Positions 54,345 through 63,904 of a DNA stretch of 64,000 nucleotides are shown here, in pieces; the stretch's first letter is position 1; every line of letters begins with the position of its first letter. The stretch lies in contig JAESUZ010004534.1 of the NCBI GenBank assembly GCA_017311185.1, positions 1,488,001 to 1,552,000 of the forward strand. Reading direction: 5' to 3'. The stretch is from Proteles cristata cristata (taxonomy: Eukaryota; Chordata; Mammalia; Carnivora; Hyaenidae). Under the pieces are notes generated by a model that was not told where the DNA came from, made no database searches, and saw only the letters and a program-made list of their open reading frames with translations. A program made the position numbers and the translations under genes.

Positions 54345-54765
54345 CCAATATAATAACAGCTGTAATTTTTCAAGCAGTTGCTAGATCAGAGACTGTGCCA
54401 GAGACTTGACATGCTTTATTTCAGGTACTGCTCATAACAACAGTGTGAGGTCGATATTATTATGCAACCCCATTAAAAATTTTTTTCTTTTTAATTGTGG
54501 TAAACCACACATAACATAAAATTTATCACCTTAACCATTTTTAAATGTACACTTTAGCAGTGTTAAGTATATTTGCATTGCTGTGCATCAGATCTCCAGA
54601 AATTTTTCATCCTCCAGAACTGAAACTCTGTCCCCATTAAACAACTTAATCCCATCTCCGGCAGCCACCATTCTATTTCATTTCTGTTAAGTTTCGTATC
54701 TATCCTCATTTTACAACTGAGGGAACTAGGGCACAAGGAACTTATGAAACTTATAGATGCCTGCC
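54345..54765 (+). mobile_element. MIR split by an L1 fragment
   Basis: TAACAGCTGTAATTTTTCAA...ACTGCTCATAACAACAGTGT is the MIR 5' half (to about 54475). Its core resumes at 54701 with ATCCTCATTTTACAACTGAG and GGGCACAAGGAAC. The DNA between is an L1 piece. Confidence 0.8.
54478..54700 (-). mobile_element. L1 3' end inserted in a MIR
   Basis: A T-rich start (54478-54493), then AATTGTGGTAAACCACACAT, ATCAGATCTCCAGAAATTTT and CTCTGTCCCCATTAAACAAC in reverse. Confidence 0.88.
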
Positions 54766-54864
54766 CTGTGGCCAGTATAGGAGGGGATAAAAGCTAGCTG
54801 TAGCTGGTCCAAAGCATGTGCTCTAGGCTTATACCCTTAGGCTTATCGATTTAAAGTGTTCTTT

Positions 54865-55030
54865 TGACCAACTGGATCAGAATCATTGACAGGGACAGTA
54901 GGGGATGTGGTTTGTTAAAATGCATACAGGGCCTGATCCTATATGGTTTGACGCAGAAAGCTGGTGGGTGAAGGGTTGGCCAGAATCCTCTCATGATTCT
55001 GAAGCACATTCAAGTTGGAGAAGTTTTGTG
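54865..55030 (+). mobile_element. MER20-like hAT fragment
   Basis: CTGGATCAGAATCATTGACA, GTTTGTTAAAATGCATACAG and TGATTCTGAAGCACATTCAA fit a diverged MER20-type element. The ends are not sharp. Confidence 0.5.
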
Positions 55031-55059
55031 TTTTAGTTCGCCTGCTTAGAAACAGGCTG

Positions 55060-55260
55060 GGGTGGTTGGGTGGCACAGTCAGTTAAGCATCTTACTTCGG
55101 CTCAGGTTGTGATCTCATGGTTCATGGGTTCAAGCCCTGGTTCAAGGGCCTGTTTCAGATTCTGTCTCCCTCTTTCTCTGCCCTTCCCCTGCTTGGGTTT
55201 TTTCCCTCTCTTTCTGTCTCTCTCAAAAATAAATAAATAAACATTAAAAAAAATATATAA
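55060..55260 (+). mobile_element. CAN-SINE (first of two)
   Basis: A forward copy, GGTGGTTGGGTGGCACAGTC head, with a deletion in the body and an A-rich tail. AGAAAYAGGCTG is repeated at 55048-55059 and 55262-55273. Confidence 0.94.
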
Positions 55261-55273
55261 AAGAAATAGGCTG

Positions 55274-55440
55274 AGATACCTGGGTGGCTCAGTTGGTTAA
55301 GTGTTCGACTCTTGATTTTGGCTCAGGTTTGTGGGTTTGAGCCCCAAGTCAGGCTCTGTGCTGACAGTGTGAAGCCTGCTTGGGATTCTCTCTCTCTCAA
55401 AAATAAATAAATAAGCTTTAAATTTTTTTTTTGTAAAAAG
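55274..55440 (+). mobile_element. CAN-SINE (second of two), shortened
   Basis: A forward copy (ATACCTGGGTGGCTCAGTTG) lacking the ATGATCTC and part of the linker. AGAAATAGG recurs on its right at 55442-55450, a third copy of the same target. Confidence 0.93.
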
Positions 55441-55890
55441 AAGAAATAGGATACACTTTGATATGGATACAATCTGATCTGTGCCCTCAAGGAGCAGTGA
55501 GCTGGAGGAAAGAAAAGAAGCAGGTGCCATAAAATGCAACAAGAATTAGAGAAAAGGCCAGTGTGTAAAGCAAGAGAGGTCTGAGGGTCTGAAGTGACTG
55601 CCCTTCTTATCCACTCAGGCTCGTGCTCGCCAGTTTGCACTGTTCACAAGGATATGATATTGTGTACCCAGCACACGTCATGCATTCCCTGCTAGAGTTG
55701 CCATAGCACGCAGTATGCAATGGGCTTTTATTCAACGATTACCTATTATTTGTTGTAATAAATCACTGGTCAGTCACTTTGGCACATTTTACTATACACA
55801 TGTTTAGGGTTTCAGGCTCCTGGAAGTACAGTATCACCTTAGCATGTGTTATCTGCATAGCAAAGAAAAAATTACTATGGAGCTAAGTTT
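55441..55890. other. Unique sequence, nothing recognised
   Basis: No gene or named repeat is seen. Confidence 0.5.
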
Positions 55891-55897
55891 TTCTTTT

Positions 55898-56350
55898 CTT
55901 TTTTTAAGTTTACTTATTTATTCTGAGAGAGTGAGCGAGCAAGCATGCACACATGCACAAGTGGGGGAAGGGCAGAGAGACAGAGAGACCGAATCCCAAG
56001 CAGGGTCTGCACTGTTAGCACAAAGCCCGATGTGGGATTTGAACTCATGAACCCATTAGATCAGGACCTGAGCCCAGATCAAGAGTCAGATGACTGGGGA
56101 GCCTGGGTGGCTCAGTCGGTTAAGTGTCTGACTTCGGCTCAGGTCATGATCTCATGGTTCATGGGTTTGAGCCCCATGTCAGGCTTTGTGTGCTGACAGC
56201 TAGCTCAGAGCCTGGAGCCTGTTTCAGATTCTGTATCTCCCTCTGTCTCTGACCCTCCCCTGTTCATGCTGTCTCTCTCTCTCAGAAATAAATAAAACAT
56301 AAAAAAAAAAAGTGTTAGATGATTAACTGACTGCTCTATTCAGGTGTCCT
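55898..56350 (-). mobile_element. CAN-SINE, split by a second SINE
   Basis: A diverged reverse copy: TTTTTTTAAGTTTACTTATT at left to AGATCAAGAGTCAGATGA at 56094, then GATTAACTGACTGCTCTATT and CAGGTGTCCT after the inserted forward SINE. Confidence 0.92.
56096..56312 (+). mobile_element. CAN-SINE inside an opposite SINE
   Basis: A full forward copy (GGGAGCCTGGGTGGCTCAGT). GTCAGATGACT (56085-56095) and GTTAGATGATT (56314-56324) are the TSD, two mismatches. Confidence 0.95.
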
Positions 56351-57000
56351 GGGCTATAATTTTTGTAACAACTCAGTCATTGCCTGTTGTTAAGACAGGC
56401 ACTGAGATAACATGAACTTTACTGGATATGGAAGTTCTTCATGAGGGAGAATCTGACTTACAGTTTGATACCAAAAGTATTGACGATGGTGGTGGTGTGA
56501 TGACAACAGTGATCACATTTATAGGAAATACTCAGACATTTTGATTTCTGGCACTTAACACTTGAGAATGTTTTCTCTAGAGTACTGAAAGGGTAAATTA
56601 CTAGAAACACAGAATGATCTAATTCTTTCCCTACTCACTTATTTTCAAATAACATCTCTCAGCATTTGGGGAAATCCCTCTGACATTCCAGTGATGGTGA
56701 TGCTTCCGTGGCACAACACAATGACATTTGAGTACAGCTGTCACAGTCCTTCTTTTCCAGTGAGACATTCTTCCTGTATGACTTTATGCCTAACTCCCAG
56801 TGAAATATTTACCTCAGGGCAGTTCCCAGCAAATTCCTAAAACTTTTGTCAGCCTTGGCCATTATGAAATTTTTCAACATCTTGGGTGTGCCCTCTATTT
56901 GCTCAAATCTCAGAGGCCCAGCATGGCCTGTGATTAGCTCTTCCTCCTCACAAAGTCAGCTGCTCCTTCCTACTCCTCAGAAAGGCAGAGAATGATGCTC
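56351..57000. other. Unique sequence, nothing recognised
   Basis: No gene or named repeat is seen. Confidence 0.5.
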
Positions 57001-57014
57001 CAGTGAGGTATTCT

Positions 57015-57048
57015 TTTTTTTCTTTTTTTTTTTAATTTATTTCTAGGG

Positions 57049-57085
<37 letters not shown>

Positions 57086-57250
57086 CGTGAGCAGGGGAGG
57101 GTCAGAGAGAGAGGGAATCACAGACTGAAACAGGCTCCAGGCTCTGAGCTGGCAGTCAGCAAAGAGCCCGACGCGGGGCTCGAACCCATGAACCGCGAGA
57201 TCATGACCTAAGCGAAAGTCGGACGCTTAACTAAGCCACCCAGGCGCCCC
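57015..57250 (-). mobile_element. CAN-SINE, young subfamily, (ACAG)n-expanded
   Basis: A reverse copy with CTAGGGGAGAGAG followed by six ACAG units, then GACGCGGGGCTCGAACCC and GCGAAAGTCGGACGC. The 14-bp TSD CRGTGAGGTATTCT is at 57001-57014 and 57251-57264. Four bases, CCGA, are missing near the head. Confidence 0.97.
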
Positions 57251-57264
57251 CGGTGAGGTATTCT

Positions 57265-57817
57265 GATGGACACAGTTTAATTCTTTTTTCCTGGTTTTTC
57301 AGCCTATCACCCTGGAGAGTCCTTGGGGAGGCCCTAGTATGGTTTTGGTCTCCTCGTGACTCAGTTATGACATTCCTTCTAAGGATGTGAGTTTGGTTGT
57401 CGGGCACCCAGAGCCCCATGGGGAGGTCTCACTGAGATTGCTGGTACTCTTACTGGGCAGGTGCACCTTCCTAATTGGGATCATCTTGTTTCCAAAACAC
57501 TAGACAGGATGATCCATTTGCTTAACCCTGGCTTTGGCTCCCTTTGGACTTAATAAAATCAAGGGACATCTCCTTACCAGAGCTCCCCATGAGGAGACAC
57601 CCCCCCCCCCGACGCCTGTTAGTCTCAGCCTTGTCTCCTGCTAATCTACCCACCCATCCACCCACACACTCACACTCTTCTGTACCTTTCCCATATATTC
57701 TATTCTCTGCTCCAAAGCACCTCTCCTTGTCTGTGCTATAAATTCCTCATCCTTCAAAATGTCAGAAGATGGCATGTCTATGACGCATTTCTAGATTTTC
57801 CTGGTAGGGCTGATCTC
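57265..57817. other. Unique sequence, nothing recognised
   Basis: A C10 tract is at 57601-57610 and a (CACCCATC)-like run near 57648-57668. No gene is seen. Confidence 0.5.
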
Positions 57818-58029
57818 TCCTTTTTTTTTTTAAGTAAACTCTACACCCAATATGGGTTCAAACTCACCACCTGAGTTCAAAAGTCACAGGTTCTAGGTGC
57901 CTGCCTGGCTCAGTAAGTAGAACATGCAATTCTTGATCTTAGGGTCATGGGTTCAAGCCCCATATGGGGCACAGAGCTCACTTTAAAAAAAAAAAAGTCA
58001 CATGCTCTACTGAGCCAGCCAGGTATCCC
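57818..58029 (-). mobile_element. Short CAN-SINE, split by a second SINE
   Basis: Reverse short form: TTTAAGTAAACTCTACACCC at left; after the insertion, GCTCTACTGAGCCAGCCAGG and TATCCC at right. Confidence 0.9.
57895..57992 (+). mobile_element. Short CAN-SINE inside an opposite SINE
   Basis: AGGTGCCTGCCTGGCTCAGT, TTCTTGATCTTAGGGTCATG, then the A tail. The 16-bp TSD AAAAGTCACAKGYTCT is at 57879-57894 and 57993-58008, two mismatches. Confidence 0.94.
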
Positions 58030-58560
58030 TCACCTTCCTTTCTCTATACAGGCTCTCATTACAACCCTTGTCACATTCTATTGTAATGATCTGTTTACAC
58101 TGCTGTCTTTCTCACTAAGCTGTGAGACTTTTAAGGGTAGAATCTCATACATCTTTGAATCCCCAGAATCCAGTACTAGGAAGATGGTTTTGAGGGGAGC
58201 TTGGGGCTTTTTGTTGGGCTTGAGTTGGATGACTGAGGGGAGAGTGATATGGGAAGATGCTATCTATCTTACCCATCTCCTTTCCTTCATCTGCAGGCAT
58301 CTTTCTGTGCCACGTGATCTTTCCCTGGTCTGGTGATACCACTGGTCAGCTGGCTAACACTTGCTGAGCCCCCAGTAGAACACAGCGACTTACCTCAACA
58401 AATGTGATGTTGGGTTGGGGTCAGGTTAACTCATGCAAATGATTTAACAGTTAAAGTGCAAGCAAGTCTGTCACATTTGTAGCATTTAAGGACTGGGGAG
58501 CTACAGAGAAACAGAGTCACTAAAATGGAGGTGGTCTGGCCAAAATAGGTACATTTAAAG
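58030..58560. other. Unique sequence, nothing recognised
   Basis: No gene or named repeat is seen; the frame at 57947-58336 starts in the SINE and has no domain. Confidence 0.5.
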
Positions 58561-58567
58561 CCAGGTT

Positions 58568-58785
58568 TTGGGGTGCTTGGGTGGCCCAGTCAGTTGAGTG
58601 TCCAATTTTTAATTTCAGCTCAGGTCATGATCCCAGGGTTGTAGGATTGAGCTCTGAGCGGGACCATGTTCAGCATGGAGCCTGCTAGAGATTCTCTCTT
58701 TCTCTCTCTCTCTCTTTCCCTGCTCCCCTCCACCTCTGTCTCGCTTGTGCACACTCACTTCCTGTCTCCCTCTAAAGAAAAATGT
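58568..58785 (+). mobile_element. CAN-SINE, diverged
   Basis: A forward copy (GGGGTGCTTGGGTGGCCCAG, TCATGATCCCAGGGTTG), with an unusual linker and no long A tail. CCAGGTTT before and TCAGGTTT after are a weak TSD. Confidence 0.88.
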
Positions 58786-58823
58786 CAGGTTTAGAAGGTC
58801 AGGTACGCCAAAGGACCAAGAGA

Positions 58824-58843
58824 GGGTGGGTGGGTGGGTGGGG
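58824..58843 (+). repeat. G-quadruplex motif with one-base loops
   Basis: GGGTGGGTGGGTGGGTGGGG: five G-tracts separated by single T. It is the class of sequence known to fold into very stable parallel quadruplexes. Confidence 0.9.
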
Positions 58844-59985
58844 AAACTGGGAACAGCACGTAGAGACAAACCAGTAGGGTTGGCTTTCTCTGTTCTGCAA
58901 GAGCCTCCCATGCCTCTGCTCACCAGTGATTCAACAAGTCAAGCAAAATGGAGGACCACAGTATGAGATACTGCATCTGTCTATGCTGAATAGGATTCTC
59001 TAGCATTAAGGCAAGGAAGCCTAATTCAGCCTAAATTAATAGGGATGACTGCTGGTTCTGTTATTCATCAGCTGCTTGACTTCCCTTACGACAAGACACA
59101 ATACTGCCTTTGCTTGATGAAGCTGGACTGGAACCCAATGGAATCTCTCTATTCTTGCTGCATGCCCTGGTAGACCAAAACTTGCTCTTTCTTGGACCCT
59201 AAAGGAATGAGATCGAAAGACCTGTTCCTTTCCTTTATTCTGGGCATTTTCCTTCTAATGGGGATCTGGGGAACAAACAATGGGAAAGCTAAGAGCTGGC
59301 CCAGCCCAGCTTTGTTTCTGAGTGGGACCATTGTAGATGGATTGACCTGGGCACCAGAGGAGGGGGCTGGAGTTAGGGGAAGGATGTTCATTCTCCCTTG
59401 AGGAGGAAATATGAAGATTTCCTAAGCAACTGTAGCCTATACTCTAGCTAACCATAGTCCTTAGAAAGCCTGTAATATTCATTTCCAAACTAAAACCTGG
59501 AGGCATGCAATCTTATCAGGAAGACCCATTACAAAAAAAAAAAAAAAAAAAAAAAGTTTCATCAAATAGTACTTTATGATTTTACAAAACATTTCAAAGA
59601 CATTTTCTCTGTTGCAGGAGAGAGGGCATGGTACTTTCTGTTCTATAGATGCGAAAGCCAGTTCGGATTTAGTTAACCTTTTTAAAGGAACTTATAGGAA
59701 GAAAAGGACCAGAATCTAAGGTTTATCACCCCAAATCCCAAACTCTTCCCACTTAGTGGTGTACCCTAAAGTACACTGGTAACAGCAGTCCTGAGATGAT
59801 TACAGAAAAATATTTAAATACAAAAAATTTAATATATATTTTAATATAATATGTATTTAAATTTTTAAATTTTGATGTAATTTAAAAAAATAACTCATAT
59901 CTAAGCTTATTTCAGAGATATTACTACTTAGGATGAGGCTGAAATAAATGATATATACAGAAGGTACAAATAAGCAAATATGTGC
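58844..59985. other. Unique sequence with a poly-A tract
   Basis: An A23-like tract lies at about 59532-59555; I see no retrogene body beside it. 59800-59900 is very AT-rich. No exon is supported; the 69-codon frame at 59192 has a short hydrophobic stretch but nothing recognisable. Confidence 0.5.
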
Positions 59986-60000
59986 AAATGTAATTACAAA

Positions 60001-60215
60001 TTTAAAAAAATTTAATGTTTGAGAGAGAGAGAGAGCACACACATGCACAGGAGCAAGGGAGGGGCAGAGAGAGAGGGGGAGAGGGATTCCTAAGCAGGCT
60101 CTGTGGTATCTGTGCACAGCCCAATGTAGGGCTCTAATTCAAGAACCATGAGATCATAACCTGAGGCAAAATCAAGAGGCAGACGCTTAACCGACTGAGT
60201 CACCTAGGTGCCCTG
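60001..60215 (-). mobile_element. CAN-SINE
   Basis: A reverse copy (TTAAAAAAATTTAATGTTTG tail; GAGTCACCTAGGTGCCC head). The TSD AAATGTAATTWCAA is at 59986-59999 and 60217-60230. Confidence 0.96.
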
Positions 60216-60230
60216 GAAATGTAATTTCAA

Positions 60231-60790
60231 TAATCGAATTCGGGAACAACTGAAATATAACATGCTTCCAGCCGAGTTTCCACTTGACAGTTTATACGAT
60301 AATTATTATGAAATCAGAAATACTGAAGGATGGTTTCAGTGAGAAAAAAAAATCAGTAATAAATATGTGAATGACATTTTAAGTTCTCAAAGAACCTAAA
60401 GCATTTGTAAGAAAGATTACAGGAGGTGACATTTGATCCTTGTATGTGTTTCTGAGTAACGGTAACCATTTGCTTTATTAGAAACACGTCTTTCAAAATT
60501 GCCATTAAGGGAGTAAAAGATATTTCTGAAGACTTGGGAAATAGAGAACATGTTTTTCTTATTTTAACACCTAAATTGTAGTGATAATTTGATAGATATT
60601 TTAATAATATTTTGAATTAAAATTCAATAGCCAATTCCTGCTATGGCCAGAAAGTTTTAGATGCTAATGTAGCTCTACATGAATTTCTAAAAGTTCAACT
60701 GAAGTCATTCAACATGGTTGACAATTCACATTGGGTTGATGGGTCGCTACTACCAGCCCTGGAATTCTGACTGGTGACACTCCATGGCTT
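60231..60790. other. AT-rich unique sequence, nothing recognised
   Basis: No gene or named repeat is seen. Confidence 0.5.
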
Positions 60791-60808
60791 TGATAGGGAA
60801 GCCCTTTA

Positions 60809-61034
60809 TTTTATTTTATTTTTTTAAAAATATTTTTTATTTATTTCTAGGAGAGAGAGAGAGAGCGTGAGCAGAGCAGGGTCAGAGAGAGAGGGAGTCA
60901 CAGACTGAAACAGGCTCCAGGCTCTGAGCTGGCAGTCAGCACAGAGCCTGACGCAGGGCTCGAACCCACGAACCGCGAGATCATGACCTAAGTGAAAGTC
61001 GGACGCTTAACTGACTAGGCCACCCAGGCTCCCC
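60809..61034 (-). mobile_element. CAN-SINE, young subfamily
   Basis: A reverse copy with TTATTTCTAGGAGAGAGAG and GTGAAAGTCGGACGC. The perfect 18-bp TSD TGATAGGGAAGCCCTTTA is at 60791-60808 and 61035-61052. Confidence 0.98.
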
Positions 61035-61052
61035 TGATAGGGAAGCCCTTTA

Positions 61053-61584
61053 AATGATTCCTCAGAATGTAATACTTGGAATATCTGAAGGGGGTTAGTT
61101 TTGAGCCTATCTGGAGAATGCAGTGACAATTCAGGCCTGTTGAACTGCTTGGGAAGGCATTTTGGCCCCTGCCTCAGACACGGCCTTAGAAGGGACATGG
61201 GGTGTCGGGGATCCTGCATCTTGGACAACCTATCGGATTTATTTTCCTATTTCTGAAGGGTGAAAAAGCCTGGAGAAGCTGCCTCCTTTCCTCCATCTCT
61301 TCCCCTGTAGCTCTTGACTCTACAAACTCAGAGCACAGAACCATCAGTGGGGCATGGAAGGCAGCACCCCGTATGCTCCCCAGGACATTTCCAGCGGCCA
61401 GGTCAGTAGTGGCCCAAGAGGTCACCAAGGATCTCCTGTCCAGGCAGCCCCTCTGGGACCTTCCAACAACCAAAAGTTGGCAACCCTCCAGGATGGGCGT
61501 TCTGAGGTGGTGTTCTGTAGCCGAAACAAAAAGTGCACACAGATACATACAGAGAAAGGGTCTTGTTTCTCTTAAGTCACTTTG
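61053..61584. other. Unique sequence, nothing recognised
   Basis: Frames of 73-131 codons overlap on both strands; none has a domain I know. Confidence 0.5.
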
Positions 61585-61815
61585 GTGCAGAAGTTAGGAA
61601 TATGGGCTTTGGGGTCAGCTACACCTTGAACCCAAGCTTTGCCTTTTCCTAGCTATGTGGGATCCGTAGCAAACAATGTTACTTTTCTGAGCCTCAGTTT
61701 CTTCACCTATAATATGGGGATGACAACACCTCCCTTAGAGAACTGTTTTGAGAATTAAATAATGTATGCAACAGCCTGTCCTGCAACAGGCTCTCAGTAC
61801 GTGGGAGCTGCCATT
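61585..61815 (-). mobile_element. MIR, nearly full length
   Basis: In reverse: GGGCTTTGGGGTCAGCTACA, CCTAGCTATGTGGGATCC, TGAGCCTCAGTTTCTTCACC, GAGAATTAAATAATGTATGC and AACAGGCTCTCAGTACG. Confidence 0.92.
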
Positions 61816-61955
61816 GCTGCCACCATGACCATTCCTGTCACTGCTGCTGTGACTGTCCTTTCTGAACCTGCTGCCACTAGTGCAGCCAATGCTGTCACCT
61901 CGACCTGATGGTGACTGCCACCACCACAATCACTGTTATTCCTGCCACTGTTACT
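61800..61955. repeat. Decayed trinucleotide-like repeat at a MIR end
   Basis: Recurring GCTGCCATT, CTGCCACC, CTGTCACTGCTGC and CTGCCACTG units without strict period, probably the mutated remains of a microsatellite grown from the MIR tail. Confidence 0.55.
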
Positions 61956-61972
61956 GTTGGCTGGAGATAATT

Positions 61973-62502
61973 TTTTTTTTCATGGTACCATTGCTGTCAT
62001 TCATTTTATTTATATATAAGCATATATATAGTATAAATATATATGCATATATGTTATATATGTTATACATATATATGCTATATATATTTTTTTTTACAAA
62101 TAGTTTATTGTCAAATTAGTTTCCACATAACACCCAGTGCTCATCCCCATAAGTGTCCTCCTCCATGCCCATCCCCCCCTCCCCCCCACATCCATCAGTC
62201 CTCAGTTTTTGTCAGCATTCAAGAGTCTCTCATGGTTTGCCTCTCTCCCTTTCCCCCACCATTTCCGCCCTTCTTCTCCCCCTTGTTCCTCCGTCAAGTT
62301 CCTCCTAATCCTCCTATACGTGCAAACATGATATTTGTCCTTCTCTGCCTGACTTATTTCGCTCAGCATAACACCCTCAGGGTCCATCCATGTTGCTACA
62401 CATGGCCAGATTTCATTGTTTCTCATTGCCATGTAGTATTCCGTGGTATAGATGAACCACACCTTCTTGATCCATTCATCTGTTGATGGACACTTAGGCT
62501 CT
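61973..62502 (-). mobile_element. 5'-truncated carnivore L1 with possible 3' transduction
   Basis: The L1 body runs in reverse from 62096 (CAAATAGTTTATTGTC, holding the polyadenylation signal on the minus strand) to 62502. Near the right end it encodes the last residues of ORF2 (minus strand, about 62480-62300; e.g. TEYYMAMRNNEIWP), so about 5.5 kb of 5' sequence is missing. Between the L1 end and the left TSD lie two T runs (61971-61980 and 62087-62095) separated by about 107 bases. The TSD TTGGCTGGAGATRATTT is at about 61957-61973 and 62503-62519. Confidence 0.88.
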
Positions 62503-62513
62503 TTGGCTGGAGA

Positions 62514-62585
62514 TGATTTAATTCCACTTATTTTAATTTATTTAATTCCACTTATTTATTTATTTATCTTATTTAATTCAACTTA
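62514..62585. repeat. Imperfect AT-rich tandem repeat
   Basis: ATTTAATTCCACTTATTT recurs two and a half times (from 62515, 62544 and 62573) with (TTTA)n between. It adjoins the right TSD of the L1. Confidence 0.8.
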
Positions 62586-62966
62586 TCACTGTGCAGTGAG
62601 GTGTGTACGGTATTTGAATTATAACAGGATTTTATGACTTCAGAGCAGCTTTGAGGGTTCTGAGGGACGTCAACATTCTGGAAGGTGCAATGAGTAGAGG
62701 CCAATTCATGCCTGAAGCTTCCTGCTCCCTCTAAACTGTAAATCATAGACTGAATTGTCCCTTTAAGAAACTAGACTCAGGGGTGTGACAGAATCTGACA
62801 CGCATCGGTATTTGAAAACAAGTACATTTAAAAGAATTTAAAAGCTCACACTATCAGCTGAGGAGATTCTAATAAAACACAGGTGACCTGGTATCGGGAG
62901 CATCGCTTACACCGGAGGAGGCAGTAAAACAGGACAGGGTTTCCAGCAATGGAGAGCAGGAGAAGG
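62586..62966. other. Unique sequence, nothing recognised
   Basis: No gene or named repeat is seen. Confidence 0.5.
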
Positions 62967-62984
62967 AAGAATACTGGCAAAGGC

Positions 62985-63211
62985 GGGGCACCCGGGTGGC
63001 TTAGTCGGTTAAGCGTCATGATCTCGCGGTTCGTGGGTTCAAGCCCCGCGTCGGGCTCTGTGCTGACTGCCAGCTCAGAGCCTGGAGCCTGTTTCAGAGT
63101 CTTATCACTCCCTCTCTCTCTGACCCTCCCCTGCTCACGCTGTCTCTCTCTTTCTCTCTACCTCTCTCTCTCCTAGAAATAAATAAAACATTAAAAAAAT
63201 TAAAAAAAAAA
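62985..63211 (+). mobile_element. CAN-SINE, young subfamily, with an 18-base internal deletion
   Basis: A forward copy with GGTGGCTTAGTCGGTTAAGC, TCTCGCGGTTCGTGGGTTC and CTCCTAGAAATAAATAAAAC. The bases between the A-box and B-box regions are missing between two GTC triplets. The perfect 18-bp TSD AAGAATACTGGCAAAGGC is at 62967-62984 and 63212-63229. Confidence 0.97.
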
Positions 63212-63229
63212 AAGAATACTGGCAAAGGC

Positions 63230-63904
63230 AAATGGCCCGATGCATTTATATAAAAAGGAGGAAATTCCCCAGAATGTGGAAACTGAGTGAATGTAAAATG
63301 AAGAGACATCATTAACATTAAAGGAAGCATGAAATCACTTAGCATTAGCCCTGCATGGAAAATAGAAACATTTGTGTTATACTCCAGTAAGGTTGTTTGG
63401 GGACTTTACCAAGTTTTAGGAGGCTGGAGGAGAAAAGAAGAGATAGTGGAAGGCTTGCGAGATGAACTTGGCTGGGAAGACAGAGGTGGCTGGACAGGAG
63501 GAAGGAGAGCAGAGGTGAATGTTCGGGTCAATTATCTTAATATGTGACCAGTCCTGTGTTGTCTGCTTGCCCAGATGGAGGGTCTCAGTGGACCAGAGCC
63601 ATCCTTATTTCACAAATGGAGAGGGGAGATGAAAGGTGCCTTCGTTTTGAAAATTCTTCTCAGAGCCCATGAAATGTAGGCTGCAAGATGTATCTTTAAA
63701 AATATTCAGGCAGGATGACCAGACAGGGACAGACAAGTCTTTACTTTAAATTATCTTTTGACAAAGAAGTTTAGAAAAACCTGGCCAAGTATGCCACATG
63801 GAAAGCTACCTACTGAAGTGAAACACTTGGATTTATAAGTGTATTGCAATCTAAAGGAGTTTCCACATTTGCTAGCTCATTAGAGGTTCCACTTAATTTT
63901 CTGG
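63230..63904. other. Unique sequence, nothing recognised
   Basis: No gene or named repeat is seen. Confidence 0.5.

Noticed and set aside
59192..59401. Short frame with a hydrophobic N-terminal segment
   Set aside because: No homologous family, no splice or promoter context; hydrophobic runs of this length occur by chance.
59532..59555. Poly-A tract as the end of a processed pseudogene
   Set aside because: The upstream sequence has no recognisable gene body and no TSD was found.
62202..62462. 86-codon minus-strand frame
   Set aside because: C-terminal remnant of L1 ORF2 plus 3'-UTR in a truncated copy; not a host gene.
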